64,000 nt of DNA, from the NCBI GenBank assembly GCA_946542235.1, contig CAMNKK010000001.1, forward strand, positions 48,771-112,770, in the 5' to 3' direction. The position numbers and the translations under genes are program-made. Of this stretch, positions 8,382-16,805 are shown piece by piece. How positions within the stretch are numbered: position 1 is the stretch's first letter; every line of letters starts with the position of its first letter. The notes under the pieces are model-generated. The model was not told where the DNA came from and made no database searches. It saw nothing but the letters and a program-made list of their open reading frames with translations. Source of the stretch: an uncultured Clostridia bacterium (lineage in GTDB: Bacteria > Bacillota > Clostridia > Christensenellales > Aristaeellaceae).

Positions 8382-9223
8382 CTGTTCTTCCTCTCCTTTC
8401 CGGCTCGCTGCTGCCTGATCTCATATCTTTGCCATACGCCACTATACAGCACATTCCGCATAAGATCAAGATCCTTCTCCAGAGGAAGCATTTCAAAAAA
8501 GCCGGTCGCTTCTCCGATCAGCATTTCCAGAGACTCCCTGACAAATGAGTCCATATCTTCACCGGGTTCCATGAGAAGCAGGGGATTCACATGCTCTTTT
8601 CGCCTGTCCTCCTCCAGATCGTCCCAGGCGTCCATCCAGTAAATAAAGCGTCCCAGACCTTCCCCAAGTCTCCGGAGCGCATTCATCCAGTAGGGGTCAG
8701 CCCAGGAAGGCGTAAACGCCGCCCCAAGCATCTCTCCGCTCAGGTTGCACAGCCGGTCCGGATCGGGCCGTTCTTTTTTCTCTTCCTGCCAAAGCGCACC
8801 CAGTGCGTCCCGAATCCTGCCATACTGTGAGGGATACTCCTTCTGCAGTCTTTCCGCCGGGGCTTTCAGCATTTTTCTTGCGAACCGGCCCGTCCTGGAA
8901 TGATCATCCCGGATCTGGTCTTCACATTTCAGATCCATCAGAAGGATATTCATTCCGGCTGCATACCTTACAGGTTCGCAGCAGATGATCTCCCGGCTGC
9001 GAGCCGGATGCAGTCCGCATCGAGTCTTTTTCTCCCCCTCCGAAGGTTCCATCAGAGAATTCAGCAGGATGGCCAGAAAGGTCATATCATGGCTTAACAG
9101 CAGGCGTCCCGTTTTCCCGGAAAGGCTTCCGATCTCCCTGCAAATGCCGCAGTAAAATGAACGGTATCTCATTTTCTGCGTCTCCGTCATCTGGTCCATT
9201 CGGGGTGCGATATATCCAAACAC
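8378..9223 (-). CDS. DUF5685 family protein
   Basis: A 281-residue protein starting (GTG) [12 protein letters not shown] and carrying [27 protein letters not shown] and the later cysteines [11 protein letters not shown], which match the uncharacterised DUF5685 family of Bacillota. The paired cysteines (CGIC, CC) could bind metal; that is inference. A likely all-helical fold follows ([15 protein letters not shown]). A GGGA ribosome binding site lies before the GTG. It overlaps the J-protein start by 4 bp and follows the Hsp70 paralog by 66 bp. DUF5685 genes beside DnaJ-like genes are a recurring arrangement as far as I recall. Confidence 0.85.
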   Translation of the reverse strand: MFGYIAPRMDQMTETQKMRYRSFYCGICREIGSLSGKTGRLLLSHDMTFLAILLNSLMEPSEGEKKTRCGLHPARSREIICCEPVRYAAGMNILLMDLKCEDQIRDDHSRTGRFARKMLKAPAERLQKEYPSQYGRIRDALGALWQEEKKERPDPDRLCNLSGEMLGAAFTPSWADPYWMNALRRLGEGLGRFIYWMDAWDDLEEDRRKEHVNPLLLMEPGEDMDSFVRESLEMLIGEATGFFEMLPLEKDLDLMRNVLYSGVWQRYEIRQQRAGKERKNR

Positions 9224-9289
9224 GGGGTTTCATCCCTTTCTCCCATCTGCGGAAAGGATATCTTCCCTTTTTCTGTCTGCTTTCTTTTT

Positions 9290-10870
9290 TCAGGCGTCCA
9301 TAGCGCCGTCGTCCTGTTCACCGGAGCCGTTCCCGGTTTCCTTCCTGCCTTTCCGCTCCCCGGCTGAACGTTTCTCCTGTTCCCTCCGCGCATAGTTCTC
9401 CGCATCCAGGATCGCCTGCTCAATCTCTTCCCGGCTCATCGATCCGGAATTGGATATGGAAATATGCTGGCTCTTGTTTGTTCCCAGATCCTTCGCGGTT
9501 ACCTGGACAATTCCGTTTGTATCGATGGTAAATGTCACTTCAATCTGCGGAACTCCCCGCATGGCCCGCCGTATTCCGTCCAGCCGGAATTTGCCGAGGG
9601 ATCTGTTGGCGGAAGCAAGGTCGCATTCTCCCTGAAGCACATTGATCTCCACGCTGGTCTGAAAGTTTGCCGCGGTAGTAAACACCTGGGAATGATGGCA
9701 TGGTAACGGTGTATTTCTTGGAATAATCTGGGCAAAATGATCCCCGATGGTTTCGATTCCCAGGGAAAGCGGTGTCACGTCAATCAGCAGCAGGCTGTTG
9801 ACTGTTCCTGTCAGTACGCCTCCCTGCAGGCAGGCTCCCATCGCTACGCATTCATCTGGATTGATGTCTCTGGATGGTTCCTTTCCCATCATTTTCCGGA
9901 CCATTTCCTGCACTGCCGGAATTCTTGTGCTTCCTCCCACCAGCAAGACCCGGTCGATCCGTTCAGGGGTCAGGCCCGCATCCTCCATGGCCTGCTGAAC
10001 CGGCCCCCTGGTAGAGGAGATCAGATGCTCTGTCATTCTTTCAAAGGCAGCTCGGGTCAGAGTCGTTTCCAGATGCAGGGGCTCTCCTCCCTTCTGTGCC
10101 AGGAATGGCAGAGTGACTGTGGTTTCCGATGAAGAGGAGAGCTCAATTTTAGCTGTTTCGGCTGCTTCCGTCAGCCGCTGCATGGCCATCGGATCCCCGG
10201 AGAGATCAAGCCCGTGCGCTTTCCTGAACTGTTCCAGCAGATATCCGACAATGCACTGGTCAAAGTCGTCCCCGCCCAGGTGATTGTTGCCGGCAGTCGC
10301 CAGCACTTCAATCATTTCATTTCCGATTTCAAGAATAGATACATCAAAGGTGCCGCCGCCCAGATCGTATACCATGATTTTTCTGGAAACCTGCTTGTCA
10401 AATCCATAGGCCAGCGCCGCGGAGGTGGGCTCATTGATGATCCGAAGTACATTCAGGCCTGCGATGGTTCCGGCATCCTTGGTGGCCTGCCTCTGTGCAT
10501 CCGAAAAATAAGCAGGTACCGTAATAACAGCGTCCTCCACCTTCTCCCCGATATACTTTTCCGCGTCCGCCTTCAGCTTCTGCAGAATCATGGCGGACAG
10601 CTCCTGTGGTCTGTATTTTTTTCCGTCCACCTGATAGATCCTGTCAGACCCCATCTCCCGTTTGACAGAGCTGAAGGTCCTCTCCGCGTTGGTTACAGCC
10701 TGGCGTTTGGCAGCTTCCCCCACCAGCCTCTCTCCGCTCCGGGTAAAGGCAACGACGGAAGGCGTAGTTCTTCTGCCCTCCGAACTGGGGATCAGAACTG
10801 CACGTCCGTTTTCCAGAAAAGCCATGCATGAATTGGTTGTTCCCAGATCAATCCCAATTAATTTGGACAT
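9290..10870 (-). CDS. Hsp70 (DnaK) paralog without the helical lid
   Basis: Hsp70-family chaperone of 526 residues. The nucleotide-binding domain (1-362) is complete: [10 protein letters not shown] phosphate loop, [29 protein letters not shown] and [11 protein letters not shown]. The interdomain linker and beta substrate domain follow ([14 protein letters not shown], then the strand region to about 478). The alpha lid ends after roughly one helix ([16 protein letters not shown]) and a charged tail, so about 80-100 residues of a usual DnaK are missing. No grpE, hrcA or canonical dnaJ is adjacent. I infer a paralog serving the J protein and DUF5685 protein downstream, not the main DnaK. Confidence 0.9.
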   Translation of the reverse strand: MSKLIGIDLGTTNSCMAFLENGRAVLIPSSEGRRTTPSVVAFTRSGERLVGEAAKRQAVTNAERTFSSVKREMGSDRIYQVDGKKYRPQELSAMILQKLKADAEKYIGEKVEDAVITVPAYFSDAQRQATKDAGTIAGLNVLRIINEPTSAALAYGFDKQVSRKIMVYDLGGGTFDVSILEIGNEMIEVLATAGNNHLGGDDFDQCIVGYLLEQFRKAHGLDLSGDPMAMQRLTEAAETAKIELSSSSETTVTLPFLAQKGGEPLHLETTLTRAAFERMTEHLISSTRGPVQQAMEDAGLTPERIDRVLLVGGSTRIPAVQEMVRKMMGKEPSRDINPDECVAMGACLQGGVLTGTVNSLLLIDVTPLSLGIETIGDHFAQIIPRNTPLPCHHSQVFTTAANFQTSVEINVLQGECDLASANRSLGKFRLDGIRRAMRGVPQIEVTFTIDTNGIVQVTAKDLGTNKSQHISISNSGSMSREEIEQAILDAENYARREQEKRSAGERKGRKETGNGSGEQDDGAMDA

Positions 10871-10982
10871 TCGTCCTCCCTCCGTCTGTTCCGTTTCTCC
10901 CGGAAACGCCTTCCGGCTGTTTGGCTGATGATGGGTGCCATTTTCAGCCGCACCTTTCCCCCGGAAGACCGCTCCGCCTCAG

Positions 10983-10991
10983 ATTATATCA
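10983..10991 (-). promoter_or_regulatory. Extended -10 promoter of the Hsp70 paralog
   Basis: TGATATAAT on the minus strand is a perfect extended -10. No convincing -35 lies 17 bp upstream. The leader of about 105 nt contains a small hairpin (CGTTTC/GAAACG at 10892-10908) but no CIRCE element, so HrcA control is not supported. Confidence 0.55.
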
Positions 10992-11054
10992 TCTTTCAGA
11001 TTATGGAGAGAAGAACACTCTGTGATCATTTTATGAAAGATGCTCATTTGTTTT

Positions 11055-11834
11055 TTACATCCGGTATTCCGTAAATCTGGCAATATCTTCCTCGCTGGCC
11101 CGCTGCCATGGGGACAGTACTCCAAGTACCTTTCCCACGCACCGGACTGAATCCTCGCTGCTGAAACGGATCGGGGCATATTTCGGATTGTGGCTGTACA
11201 GACCGTCCTTCCGGTACTCCTTGATATAGCCGGAGGAGGCATTTACAAAAATACCTATTTCTCCTTCATTGAGATGATCCCTGTGCTGAACCAGAACCAT
11301 TTCGCCGCTGTGAAAGGTCGGCTCCATGCTGTCCCCGCTGACTTGGATGATCTCATCCGCCATTTTGGTCAGCTCATCCGAATAAAGATAGACCATTTCA
11401 CCGCTCGCTTCTTCCAGGTAGGAAACCGGGCCCGCTGCCGCGGAAAGATCGCTCTGGTAGAGGCAGACCAGTCTGGGCGGTTCCTCCTCCCTGACTGCCT
11501 GCAGCTCATACAGCATATCCATCTGCCGCAAAACAACTTTTCGGTTATAGGGCGTCAGCCTTTCGAACCGTTCCGTGATACGAAAAGGATCCTCCGGCTC
11601 CTGCAGCCCAAAAAAAACAGGAAGCGGAATCCCGAGCGTCTTGCACAGCTTGGGCACGCTGGCCAGGTCCGGCCGGCTCCGGCCGGCCTCCCAGGCGCCG
11701 ACGGCATTCTTTTTCACTCGGACCAGGGCGCCGAGCTCTTCCTGCGTCATGCCGCATTTCAGACGATATTCCCGGATCAGATCCCCGAATGAGCAGCCGG
11801 CAGCATTCAGCATCTCAGATGTGTTTTCTCTCAT
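11055..11834 (-). CDS. XRE-family transcriptional repressor with S24 (LexA-type) self-cleavage domain
   Basis: A 259-residue LexA/CI-like repressor. Residues 18-72 are a helix-turn-helix (EYRLKCGMTQEELGALVRV, with AVGAWEAGRSRPD). Residues about 121-245 are a peptidase S24 domain with the nucleophile Ser169 in SGDSMEPTF, the general base Lys205 in GYIKEYRKDG, and a candidate scissile Ala134-Gly135 in SAAAGPVSYL. All parts needed for damage-triggered self-cleavage are present. I start at MRENTSEML, after GGGGGAGAGG; an upstream in-frame extension would cross the promoter. Its own promoter contains a palindrome between -35 and -10, so autoregulation is likely. It is not linked to prophage genes here. 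Confidence 0.9.
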   Translation of the reverse strand: MRENTSEMLNAAGCSFGDLIREYRLKCGMTQEELGALVRVKKNAVGAWEAGRSRPDLASVPKLCKTLGIPLPVFFGLQEPEDPFRITERFERLTPYNRKVVLRQMDMLYELQAVREEEPPRLVCLYQSDLSAAAGPVSYLEEASGEMVYLYSDELTKMADEIIQVSGDSMEPTFHSGEMVLVQHRDHLNEGEIGIFVNASSGYIKEYRKDGLYSHNPKYAPIRFSSEDSVRCVGKVLGVLSPWQRASEEDIARFTEYRM

Positions 11835-11864
11835 CAGACACCTCTCCCCCTGTTCTTTGACAAA

Positions 11865-11893
11865 AGTATAGCACAATTTCTTTGTGCAGACAA
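11865..11893 (-). promoter_or_regulatory. Promoter of the S24 repressor with a palindromic operator in the spacer
   Basis: On the minus strand TTGTCT and TATACT are separated by 17 bp. The spacer is exactly the inverted repeat GCACAA-N5-TTGTGC (11871-11887). A dimeric repressor bound here would block RNA polymerase, which fits autorepression by the adjacent HTH protein. Confidence 0.75.
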
Positions 11894-11908
11894 CCCGGGT
11901 TTTTCCCA

Positions 11909-11938
11909 TTGACCGGAAAACGGAAATACAATTATAAT
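11909..11938 (+). promoter_or_regulatory. Promoter of argF
   Basis: TTGACC and TATAAT with an 18-bp spacer, about 20 bp before the GGAGG ribosome binding site. Only 15 bp separate it from the divergent repressor promoter. No arginine-box repeat could be recognised with confidence. Confidence 0.75.
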
Positions 11939-11967
11939 AATTTCATCTTTTTTCAGGAGGGAATCGC

Positions 11968-12954
11968 ATGTTTCACGTAACCGGAAAAAGCTTTCTGAAG
12001 CTCCTTGATCTGTCTTCCGAAGAGATCCAGGGACTGCTGGATCTGGCAGCCGAGCTTAAATCCCTCAAAAAGCGCGGAGTTCCGCATCGCTTCTTTGAAG
12101 GAAAAAATATCGCCCTGATTTTCGAAAAAACCTCCACCCGAACCCGCTGCTCCTTTGAGGTTGCGGCCCATGATCTGGGTATGCAGGTCACCTATCTGGA
12201 TCCGTCCGGCAGCCAGATCGGAAAAAAGGAAAGCATCCGGGATACAGCCCGGGTACTGGGACGCATGTTTGATGGCATCGAGTACCGCGGATACGGCCAG
12301 GAGATTGTAGAAGACCTGGCCGCCTATTCCGGCGTGCCGGTCTGGAATGGGCTGACGAATGAATACCATCCCACCCAGATTCTGGCTGATTTTCTGACGA
12401 TTCAGGAGCATTTCGGCTCCCTGCGCGGAAAAAAGCTGGTCTATCTCGGAGATGCGCGCTATAACATGGGAAATTCCCTCATGGTCGGCTGCGCCAAAAT
12501 GGGAATGCACTTTGTGGCCTGCGCTCCCAAAGCCTACATGCCGGACGAAGCCTTGCAGGATACCTGCCGGAAAATTGCAGAAAACACCGGTGCCACGCTT
12601 GAATTCATCACCGATCCGGAAGAGGCCGTGGCTGGAGCGGATGTGCTGTACACGGACGTCTGGGTCTCCATGGGAGAGCCGGACGAAGTCTGGGCACAAC
12701 GGATTCATGATCTGACTCCCTACAGGGTCACCGCGCATCTGATGAAAAAGGCCGGCCCCCAGTGCCGTTTCATGCACTGCCTGCCGGCGTTCCATGATCT
12801 GAATACCTCCATCGGCCGGAAAATCCATGACCAGTTCGGCATCGACTGCATGGAAGTGACAGATGAGGTTTTCGAGGGCAGCGCTTCCATCGTTTTCGAC
12901 GAAGCGGAAAACCGCATGCATACCATCAAAGCCGTCATGGCCGCTACGCTGTAA
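11968..12954 (+). CDS. argF: Ornithine carbamoyltransferase
   Basis: Makes citrulline from ornithine and carbamoyl phosphate; it could work in arginine synthesis or in catabolism (arcB), which the sequence cannot decide. The 328 residues carry the carbamoyl phosphate loop STRTRCSFE ([10 protein letters not shown]), the TNEYHPTQ motif, the DVWVSMGEP segment and the ornithine-binding HCLPAFHD. Length and motifs are standard. It starts after AGGAGGG. It is a single-gene unit with its own promoter, ending at a hairpin shared with pckA. No other arginine gene is in the window. Confidence 0.96.
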   Translation: MFHVTGKSFLKLLDLSSEEIQGLLDLAAELKSLKKRGVPHRFFEGKNIALIFEKTSTRTRCSFEVAAHDLGMQVTYLDPSGSQIGKKESIRDTARVLGRMFDGIEYRGYGQEIVEDLAAYSGVPVWNGLTNEYHPTQILADFLTIQEHFGSLRGKKLVYLGDARYNMGNSLMVGCAKMGMHFVACAPKAYMPDEALQDTCRKIAENTGATLEFITDPEEAVAGADVLYTDVWVSMGEPDEVWAQRIHDLTPYRVTAHLMKKAGPQCRFMHCLPAFHDLNTSIGRKIHDQFGIDCMEVTDEVFEGSASIVFDEAENRMHTIKAVMAATL

Positions 12955-12993
12955 ACTTTTTCTCTCATTGCAATCTGGCGTTCCCGCAAAAAA

Positions 12994-13027
12994 AGAGGGT
13001 GTGAATTCAGTCACACCCTCTCTTTTT
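12994..13027. terminator. Bidirectional terminator between argF and pckA
   Basis: An 11-bp perfect stem AGAGGGTGTGA / TCACACCCTCT with a 6-nt loop, flanked by A-runs on the left and TTTTT on the right, so it works for both convergent genes. Confidence 0.92.
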
Positions 13028-13044
13028 GGTACTGTTAAGTCAGC

Positions 13045-14649
13045 TTACAGCTGGGGGCCGGCAGCGACAAGCGCCTTGCCCGCCTCGTTGCTTTCATATT
13101 TGGCAAAATTCTTGATGAAACGTCCGGCCAGATCCTTGGCCTTCTCCTCCCACTGGGACTTGTCCTGATAGGTGTCACGGGGATCCAGGATTCCGGTATC
13201 CACACCGTTCAGCTTGGTGGGTACTTCGAAATTGAAGTAAGGAATCTTCTTGGTGGGCGCGTTCAGAATATCGCCGTTCAGGATGGCGTCGATAATGCCG
13301 CGGGTATCCTTGATGGAAATCCGCTTGCCGGTTCCGTTCCAGCCTGTATTAACCAGGTAGGCCTTGGCGCCGCTCATCTCCATGCGCTTGACCAGCTCTT
13401 CCGCGTACTTGGTCGGATGCAGCTCCAGGAAAGCCTGTCCGAAGCAGGCGGAGAAGGTGGGCGTGGGCTCGGTAATGCCACGCTCGGTACCGGCCAGCTT
13501 CGCGGTAAACCCGCTCAGGAAGTAGTACTTCGTCTGTTCGGGGGTCAGCACGGAAACGGGCGGCAGCACGCCGAAAGCATCCGCGGAAAGGAAGATCACA
13601 TTCTTCGCAGCAGGGCCGGCGGAGATGGGCTTGACAATCTTTTCGATATGATCAATCGGATAGGAGACGCGGGTGTTCTCGGTCACGCTCTTGTCGGCAA
13701 AATCAATCTTGCCTTCCGCGTCCACCGTCACGTTCTCCAGCAGGGCATCCCTGCGGATCGCGTTGTAAATATCCGGCTCGGATTCCTTGTCCAGGTTGAT
13801 AACCTTCGCGTAGCATCCGCCTTCGAAATTGAAAACGCCGTTGTCGTCCCAGCCGTGCTCGTCATCGCCAATCAGCAGACGCTTGGGATCAGTGGACAGG
13901 GTGGTCTTTCCGGTTCCGGACAGGCCGAAGAAAATTGCGGTATTCTCCCCGTTCATATCGGTATTCGCGGAGCAGTGCATGGCTGCAATGCCCTTCAGCG
14001 GCAGGTAATAGTTCATCATGGAGAACATACCCTTCTTCATTTCGCCGCCGTACCAGGTGTTCAGAATCACCTGCTCCCGGCTGGTGATGTTGAAGGCGAC
14101 CGCGGTTTCAGAGTTCAGGCCCATTTCCTTGTAGTCATCCACCTTGGCCTTGCTGGCCGCGTAGACAACGAAGTCCGGCTCAAAGTTTGCCAGTTCTTCA
14201 GCGGAGGGCTTGATGAACATGTTTGTCACAAAGTGGGCCTGCCAGGCTACTTCCATCATGAAGCGTACTGCCATCCGGGTATCCTTATTTGCGCCGCAGA
14301 AGGCGTCCACCACAAACAGCCGCTTTCCGCTCAGCTCCTTCTGAGCCAGCTTCTTCAGCTTTGCCCAGTTTTCCTCGCTCAGGGGATGGTTGTCATTCTT
14401 GTATCCTTCCGTCGTCCACCATACAGTATCCCTGGAGTTTTCATCCATCACGATGTACTTGTCCTTGGGGCTCCGTCCGGTATAGATACCGGTCATGACA
14501 TTCATGGCGTCCAGCTCGGTCAGCTGGCCTTTTTCAAAACCTTCCAGCTCCGGCTTGTTCTCTTCTGCAAAGAGAACTTCGTAAGAAGGGTTGTGCACGA
14601 TTTCGGTTGTCCCGGTAATTCCATACCGGCTCAGGTCAAGATTGGACAT
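13045..14649 (-). CDS. pckA: Phosphoenolpyruvate carboxykinase (ATP)
   Basis: Interconverts oxaloacetate + ATP and PEP + CO2 + ADP. The 534-residue protein has the kinase-1 loop [14 protein letters not shown], the PEPCK (ATP) region with [12 protein letters not shown], the metal-binding sequence [17 protein letters not shown] and the C-terminal [11 protein letters not shown]. In fermenting anaerobes the enzyme often runs toward oxaloacetate and makes ATP, which fits the neighbouring oxaloacetate decarboxylase genes. I start at [10 protein letters not shown], preceded by AGAGG; the longer reading frame would cover the -10 box. The leader can fold into a strong 5'-terminal hairpin. It ends at the terminator shared with argF. 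Confidence 0.97.
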   Translation of the reverse strand: MSNLDLSRYGITGTTEIVHNPSYEVLFAEENKPELEGFEKGQLTELDAMNVMTGIYTGRSPKDKYIVMDENSRDTVWWTTEGYKNDNHPLSEENWAKLKKLAQKELSGKRLFVVDAFCGANKDTRMAVRFMMEVAWQAHFVTNMFIKPSAEELANFEPDFVVYAASKAKVDDYKEMGLNSETAVAFNITSREQVILNTWYGGEMKKGMFSMMNYYLPLKGIAAMHCSANTDMNGENTAIFFGLSGTGKTTLSTDPKRLLIGDDEHGWDDNGVFNFEGGCYAKVINLDKESEPDIYNAIRRDALLENVTVDAEGKIDFADKSVTENTRVSYPIDHIEKIVKPISAGPAAKNVIFLSADAFGVLPPVSVLTPEQTKYYFLSGFTAKLAGTERGITEPTPTFSACFGQAFLELHPTKYAEELVKRMEMSGAKAYLVNTGWNGTGKRISIKDTRGIIDAILNGDILNAPTKKIPYFNFEVPTKLNGVDTGILDPRDTYQDKSQWEEKAKDLAGRFIKNFAKYESNEAGKALVAAGPQL

Positions 14650-14664
14650 TGGGCACCTCTTTCT

Positions 14665-14705
14665 TTGCGGTTCCTTCATTACCCTCGAGCAGGGCTGAAC
14701 CGCAA
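14665..14705 (-). promoter_or_regulatory. 5'-terminal hairpin in the pckA leader
   Basis: A perfect 9-bp stem TTGCGGTTC / GAACCGCAA encloses a second stem CCCT/AGGG (14682-14694). The predicted transcription start, about 6-7 bases after the -10, falls at the outer edge of the stem, so the mRNA would begin with the hairpin. The ribosome binding site follows 4-5 bases later. It could stabilise the mRNA or modulate ribosome access. Confidence 0.6.
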
Positions 14706-14710
14706 TTTTT

Positions 14711-14739
14711 ATTATATTCTTCCTCCGATGAAAATTCAA
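14711..14739 (-). promoter_or_regulatory. Promoter of pckA
   Basis: TTGAAT and TATAAT on the minus strand with a 17-bp spacer, in the gap between oadB and pckA, so pckA can be transcribed apart from the oad operon. Confidence 0.8.
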
Positions 14740-14786
14740 CAAGGTCTTATGAAAATAGATTCAATCCCTTATTCCGCCTGATCAGC

Positions 14787-16001
14787 TCATCCGAAAACGC
14801 TCATCAGGAAGCCTGCGGCGATCGCAGATCCAATGACGCCGGCCACGTTCGGCCCCATCGCGTGCATCAGCAGGAAATTGGATGGATTCTCCGCCTGTCC
14901 GACCTTCTGGCTTACTCTGGCTGCCATCGGTACCGCGGAAACGCCTGCAGAACCGATCAGCGGGTTGATTTTGCCTCCGCTCAGCCTATACATCAGCTTG
15001 CCGACCAGCAGACCTCCGATGGTGCTGAAGGAAAAGGCGATCAGTCCGAGAACAACAATATAAATGGTCTGAACATTCAGGAAGTTGGATCCGACCATCG
15101 TCGCGCCGACGCTGATGCCCAGGAACAGGGTTACAATGTTCATAAGGGCATTCTGGGCCACATCGCTCAGCCGATCCGTCACGCCGGTTTCCTTCAGGAG
15201 GTTTCCGAACATCAGGCAGCCGATCAGGGGTGCCGTGGAGGGAAGCAGCAGAACCACGAAAATGGTAACGATAATCGGAAAAAGGATCTTTTCGGTTTTA
15301 CCGACAACCCGCAGCTGCTCCATTTTGACCTTCCGCTCTTTTTCGGTGGTCAGGGCTTTCATCAGCGGCGGCTGGATCATGGGAATCAGTGCCATATAGC
15401 TGTAGGCTGCAACCGCGATCGGGCCAAGCAGATGAGGAGCCAGCTTCGTGGTTGTCAGAATGGCCGTCGGACCATCGGCGCCGCCGATGATGCCGATGGA
15501 AGCCGCTTCATTGCCGTTGAACCCGAGCAGTGTTGCGCCGAAGAAGGCAAAGAAAACGCCGAACTGCGCAGCCGCGCCCAGCAGCAGGGATTTGGGGTTC
15601 GAAATCAGGGGGCCGAAGTCCGTCATGGCGCCGATGCCGATGAAGATCAGACAGGGATAGATTCCGGCTTTTACGCCCATGTAGAGGATATCGATCAGCC
15701 CGCCGTTGGCCATAATATAGCCGTAGTCGTGGGCGTGCGGACCGCCTTCCATCAGAAAAGCGTCCCACAGCTCCTGATGATACAGGGCATTGGCAAATCC
15801 GCCCAGGGCGCTGACATTCGCCAGGAGGCATCCGGTCGCGATTCCGACCATCAGCAGCGGTTCATACTGTTTCTTGATTCCGAGATAAAGCAGCACGCAG
15901 GCGATGACAATCATGATCAGGTTCTTCCAGCCATCCCCCTGCAGCATCATGGCAAAGCCGGATTCCTGCACCAGCTTGCCCAGACTGTCAAATATACTCA
16001 T
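14787..16001 (-). CDS. oadB: Sodium-translocating oxaloacetate decarboxylase, beta subunit
   Basis: Integral membrane subunit that releases CO2 from carboxybiotin and pumps sodium outward. The 404-residue protein is almost entirely hydrophobic with about nine to eleven transmembrane segments. Family signatures are GGADGPTAI with its sodium-site Asp, VGSNFLNVQTIYIV, and the C-terminal LLMHAMGPNVAGVIGSA. The same subunit serves methylmalonyl-CoA and glutaconyl-CoA decarboxylases, so specificity comes from the alpha subunit, which is oxaloacetate-type. It is the last gene of the alpha-gamma-biotin carrier-beta operon, 12 bp after the carrier. Confidence 0.94.
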   Translation of the reverse strand: MSIFDSLGKLVQESGFAMMLQGDGWKNLIMIVIACVLLYLGIKKQYEPLLMVGIATGCLLANVSALGGFANALYHQELWDAFLMEGGPHAHDYGYIMANGGLIDILYMGVKAGIYPCLIFIGIGAMTDFGPLISNPKSLLLGAAAQFGVFFAFFGATLLGFNGNEAASIGIIGGADGPTAILTTTKLAPHLLGPIAVAAYSYMALIPMIQPPLMKALTTEKERKVKMEQLRVVGKTEKILFPIIVTIFVVLLLPSTAPLIGCLMFGNLLKETGVTDRLSDVAQNALMNIVTLFLGISVGATMVGSNFLNVQTIYIVVLGLIAFSFSTIGGLLVGKLMYRLSGGKINPLIGSAGVSAVPMAARVSQKVGQAENPSNFLLMHAMGPNVAGVIGSAIAAGFLMSVFG

Positions 16002-16013
16002 CTCTTTCCTCCC

Positions 16014-16415
16014 TTACCCCAGCACCAGAAGGGGGGTGCCGGAATCCACCTTGGCGCCGGTGCTGACCAGAACCTGCGCAACGGTGGCATCATGGGGAGC
16101 CATGATTTCATTTTCCATTTTCATCGCTTCCAGCACGGCCAGCACTTCGCCGCTCTTCACGCTCTGTCCGGCCTTCACATTCACGCGAACAATCGTTCCG
16201 GGCATGGGAGAAGTGACCTGTTCTCCGGAAACCGTCGCGGGCGCAGCTGCCGGAGCGGCAGCGGGAGCAGCCGGAGCGGCGGGCTGGGTGGCTGCCGACG
16301 CGGCGGGGGCCGCCTGCGCCGGCGCCAGGGCTTCATATTCATCCAGAATCATGGCTTCGCCATGTTCCACTTCTACTTCGTAGGTTTTCCCCTTGAGCGT
16401 TACCTTGTATTTCAT
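16014..16415 (-). CDS. Biotin carboxyl carrier protein of the decarboxylase
   Basis: Carries the carboxybiotin between the alpha carboxyltransferase and the membrane beta subunit. The 133 residues begin [20 protein letters not shown], have a 40-residue Ala/Pro-rich hinge (about residues 33-63), and end in a biotinyl domain with the acceptor lysine in [11 protein letters not shown] and [16 protein letters not shown]. In many Oad enzymes this domain is fused to the alpha subunit; here it is a separate gene. Its ATG directly abuts the stop of the small membrane subunit gene. Confidence 0.94.
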   Translation of the reverse strand: MKYKVTLKGKTYEVEVEHGEAMILDEYEALAPAQAAPAASAATQPAAPAAPAAAPAAAPATVSGEQVTSPMPGTIVRVNVKAGQSVKSGEVLAVLEAMKMENEIMAPHDATVAQVLVSTGAKVDSGTPLLVLG

Positions 16416-16793
16416 TTACTTAACCTCCTTGATGGATATGAAGCGCAGCTCATTCAGCGGTTTTTTCATCTTGTCCGCCACGATCGCCATAATCATGGCC
16501 GCATCCCGCGGGTCCGTATCGTAGAGCTTGATCTCTCCGGCGCTGCCGGGAGCAAGCTTCCTTTCAGCGGCGGGGATGGCCGGTTCCGTCGGAGCCGGGG
16601 TGCTTGCCGCCAGATCGGCAAGGGATGCTGCTGTTTTTTCCGCTGATTTCTTCCGGTTGCCGACCATGATTTTGCCCATCAGCATGATCACGAGCATCAG
16701 AAGTGCCAGCCCGATAAACACTACCGCGTAGCCCAGCACGGAGTCCAGCGCCGCCGTGCCGACGGGGAGCATCTCACCCTTGATGTTTTCCAT
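16416..16793 (-). CDS. oadG: Oxaloacetate decarboxylase small membrane subunit (OadG-like)
   Basis: The 125-residue protein has one transmembrane helix at about residues 20-43 (YAVVFIGLALLMLVIMLMG), a basic cytoplasmic stretch, an Ala/Pro-rich linker, and a C-terminal helical part (DPRDAAMIMAIVADKMKKP). This is the architecture of the gamma/delta subunit that holds the alpha subunit at the membrane. The extended C-terminal part makes it longer than E. coli-type OadG (about 85 residues), as in many Bacillota. It sits between the alpha and biotin-carrier genes with 12-bp and zero gaps. Confidence 0.88.
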   Translation of the reverse strand: MENIKGEMLPVGTAALDSVLGYAVVFIGLALLMLVIMLMGKIMVGNRKKSAEKTAASLADLAASTPAPTEPAIPAAERKLAPGSAGEIKLYDTDPRDAAMIMAIVADKMKKPLNELRFISIKEVK

Positions 16794-16805
16794 GTGATCC
16801 CCTCC

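Noticed and set aside
10871..11054. CIRCE/HrcA element upstream of the Hsp70 paralog
   Set aside because: No TTAGCACTC-N9-GAGTGCTAA repeat; only a small GC hairpin and an extended -10 are present.
11915..11945. Arginine box upstream of argF
   Set aside because: An imperfect GAAAT...ATTTC symmetry exists, but it does not fit the ArgR/AhrC box well enough to call.
14649..14781. Upstream in-frame extension of pckA
   Set aside because: It would span the promoter -10 and the leader hairpin; the internal ATG has a good ribosome binding site and matches family length.
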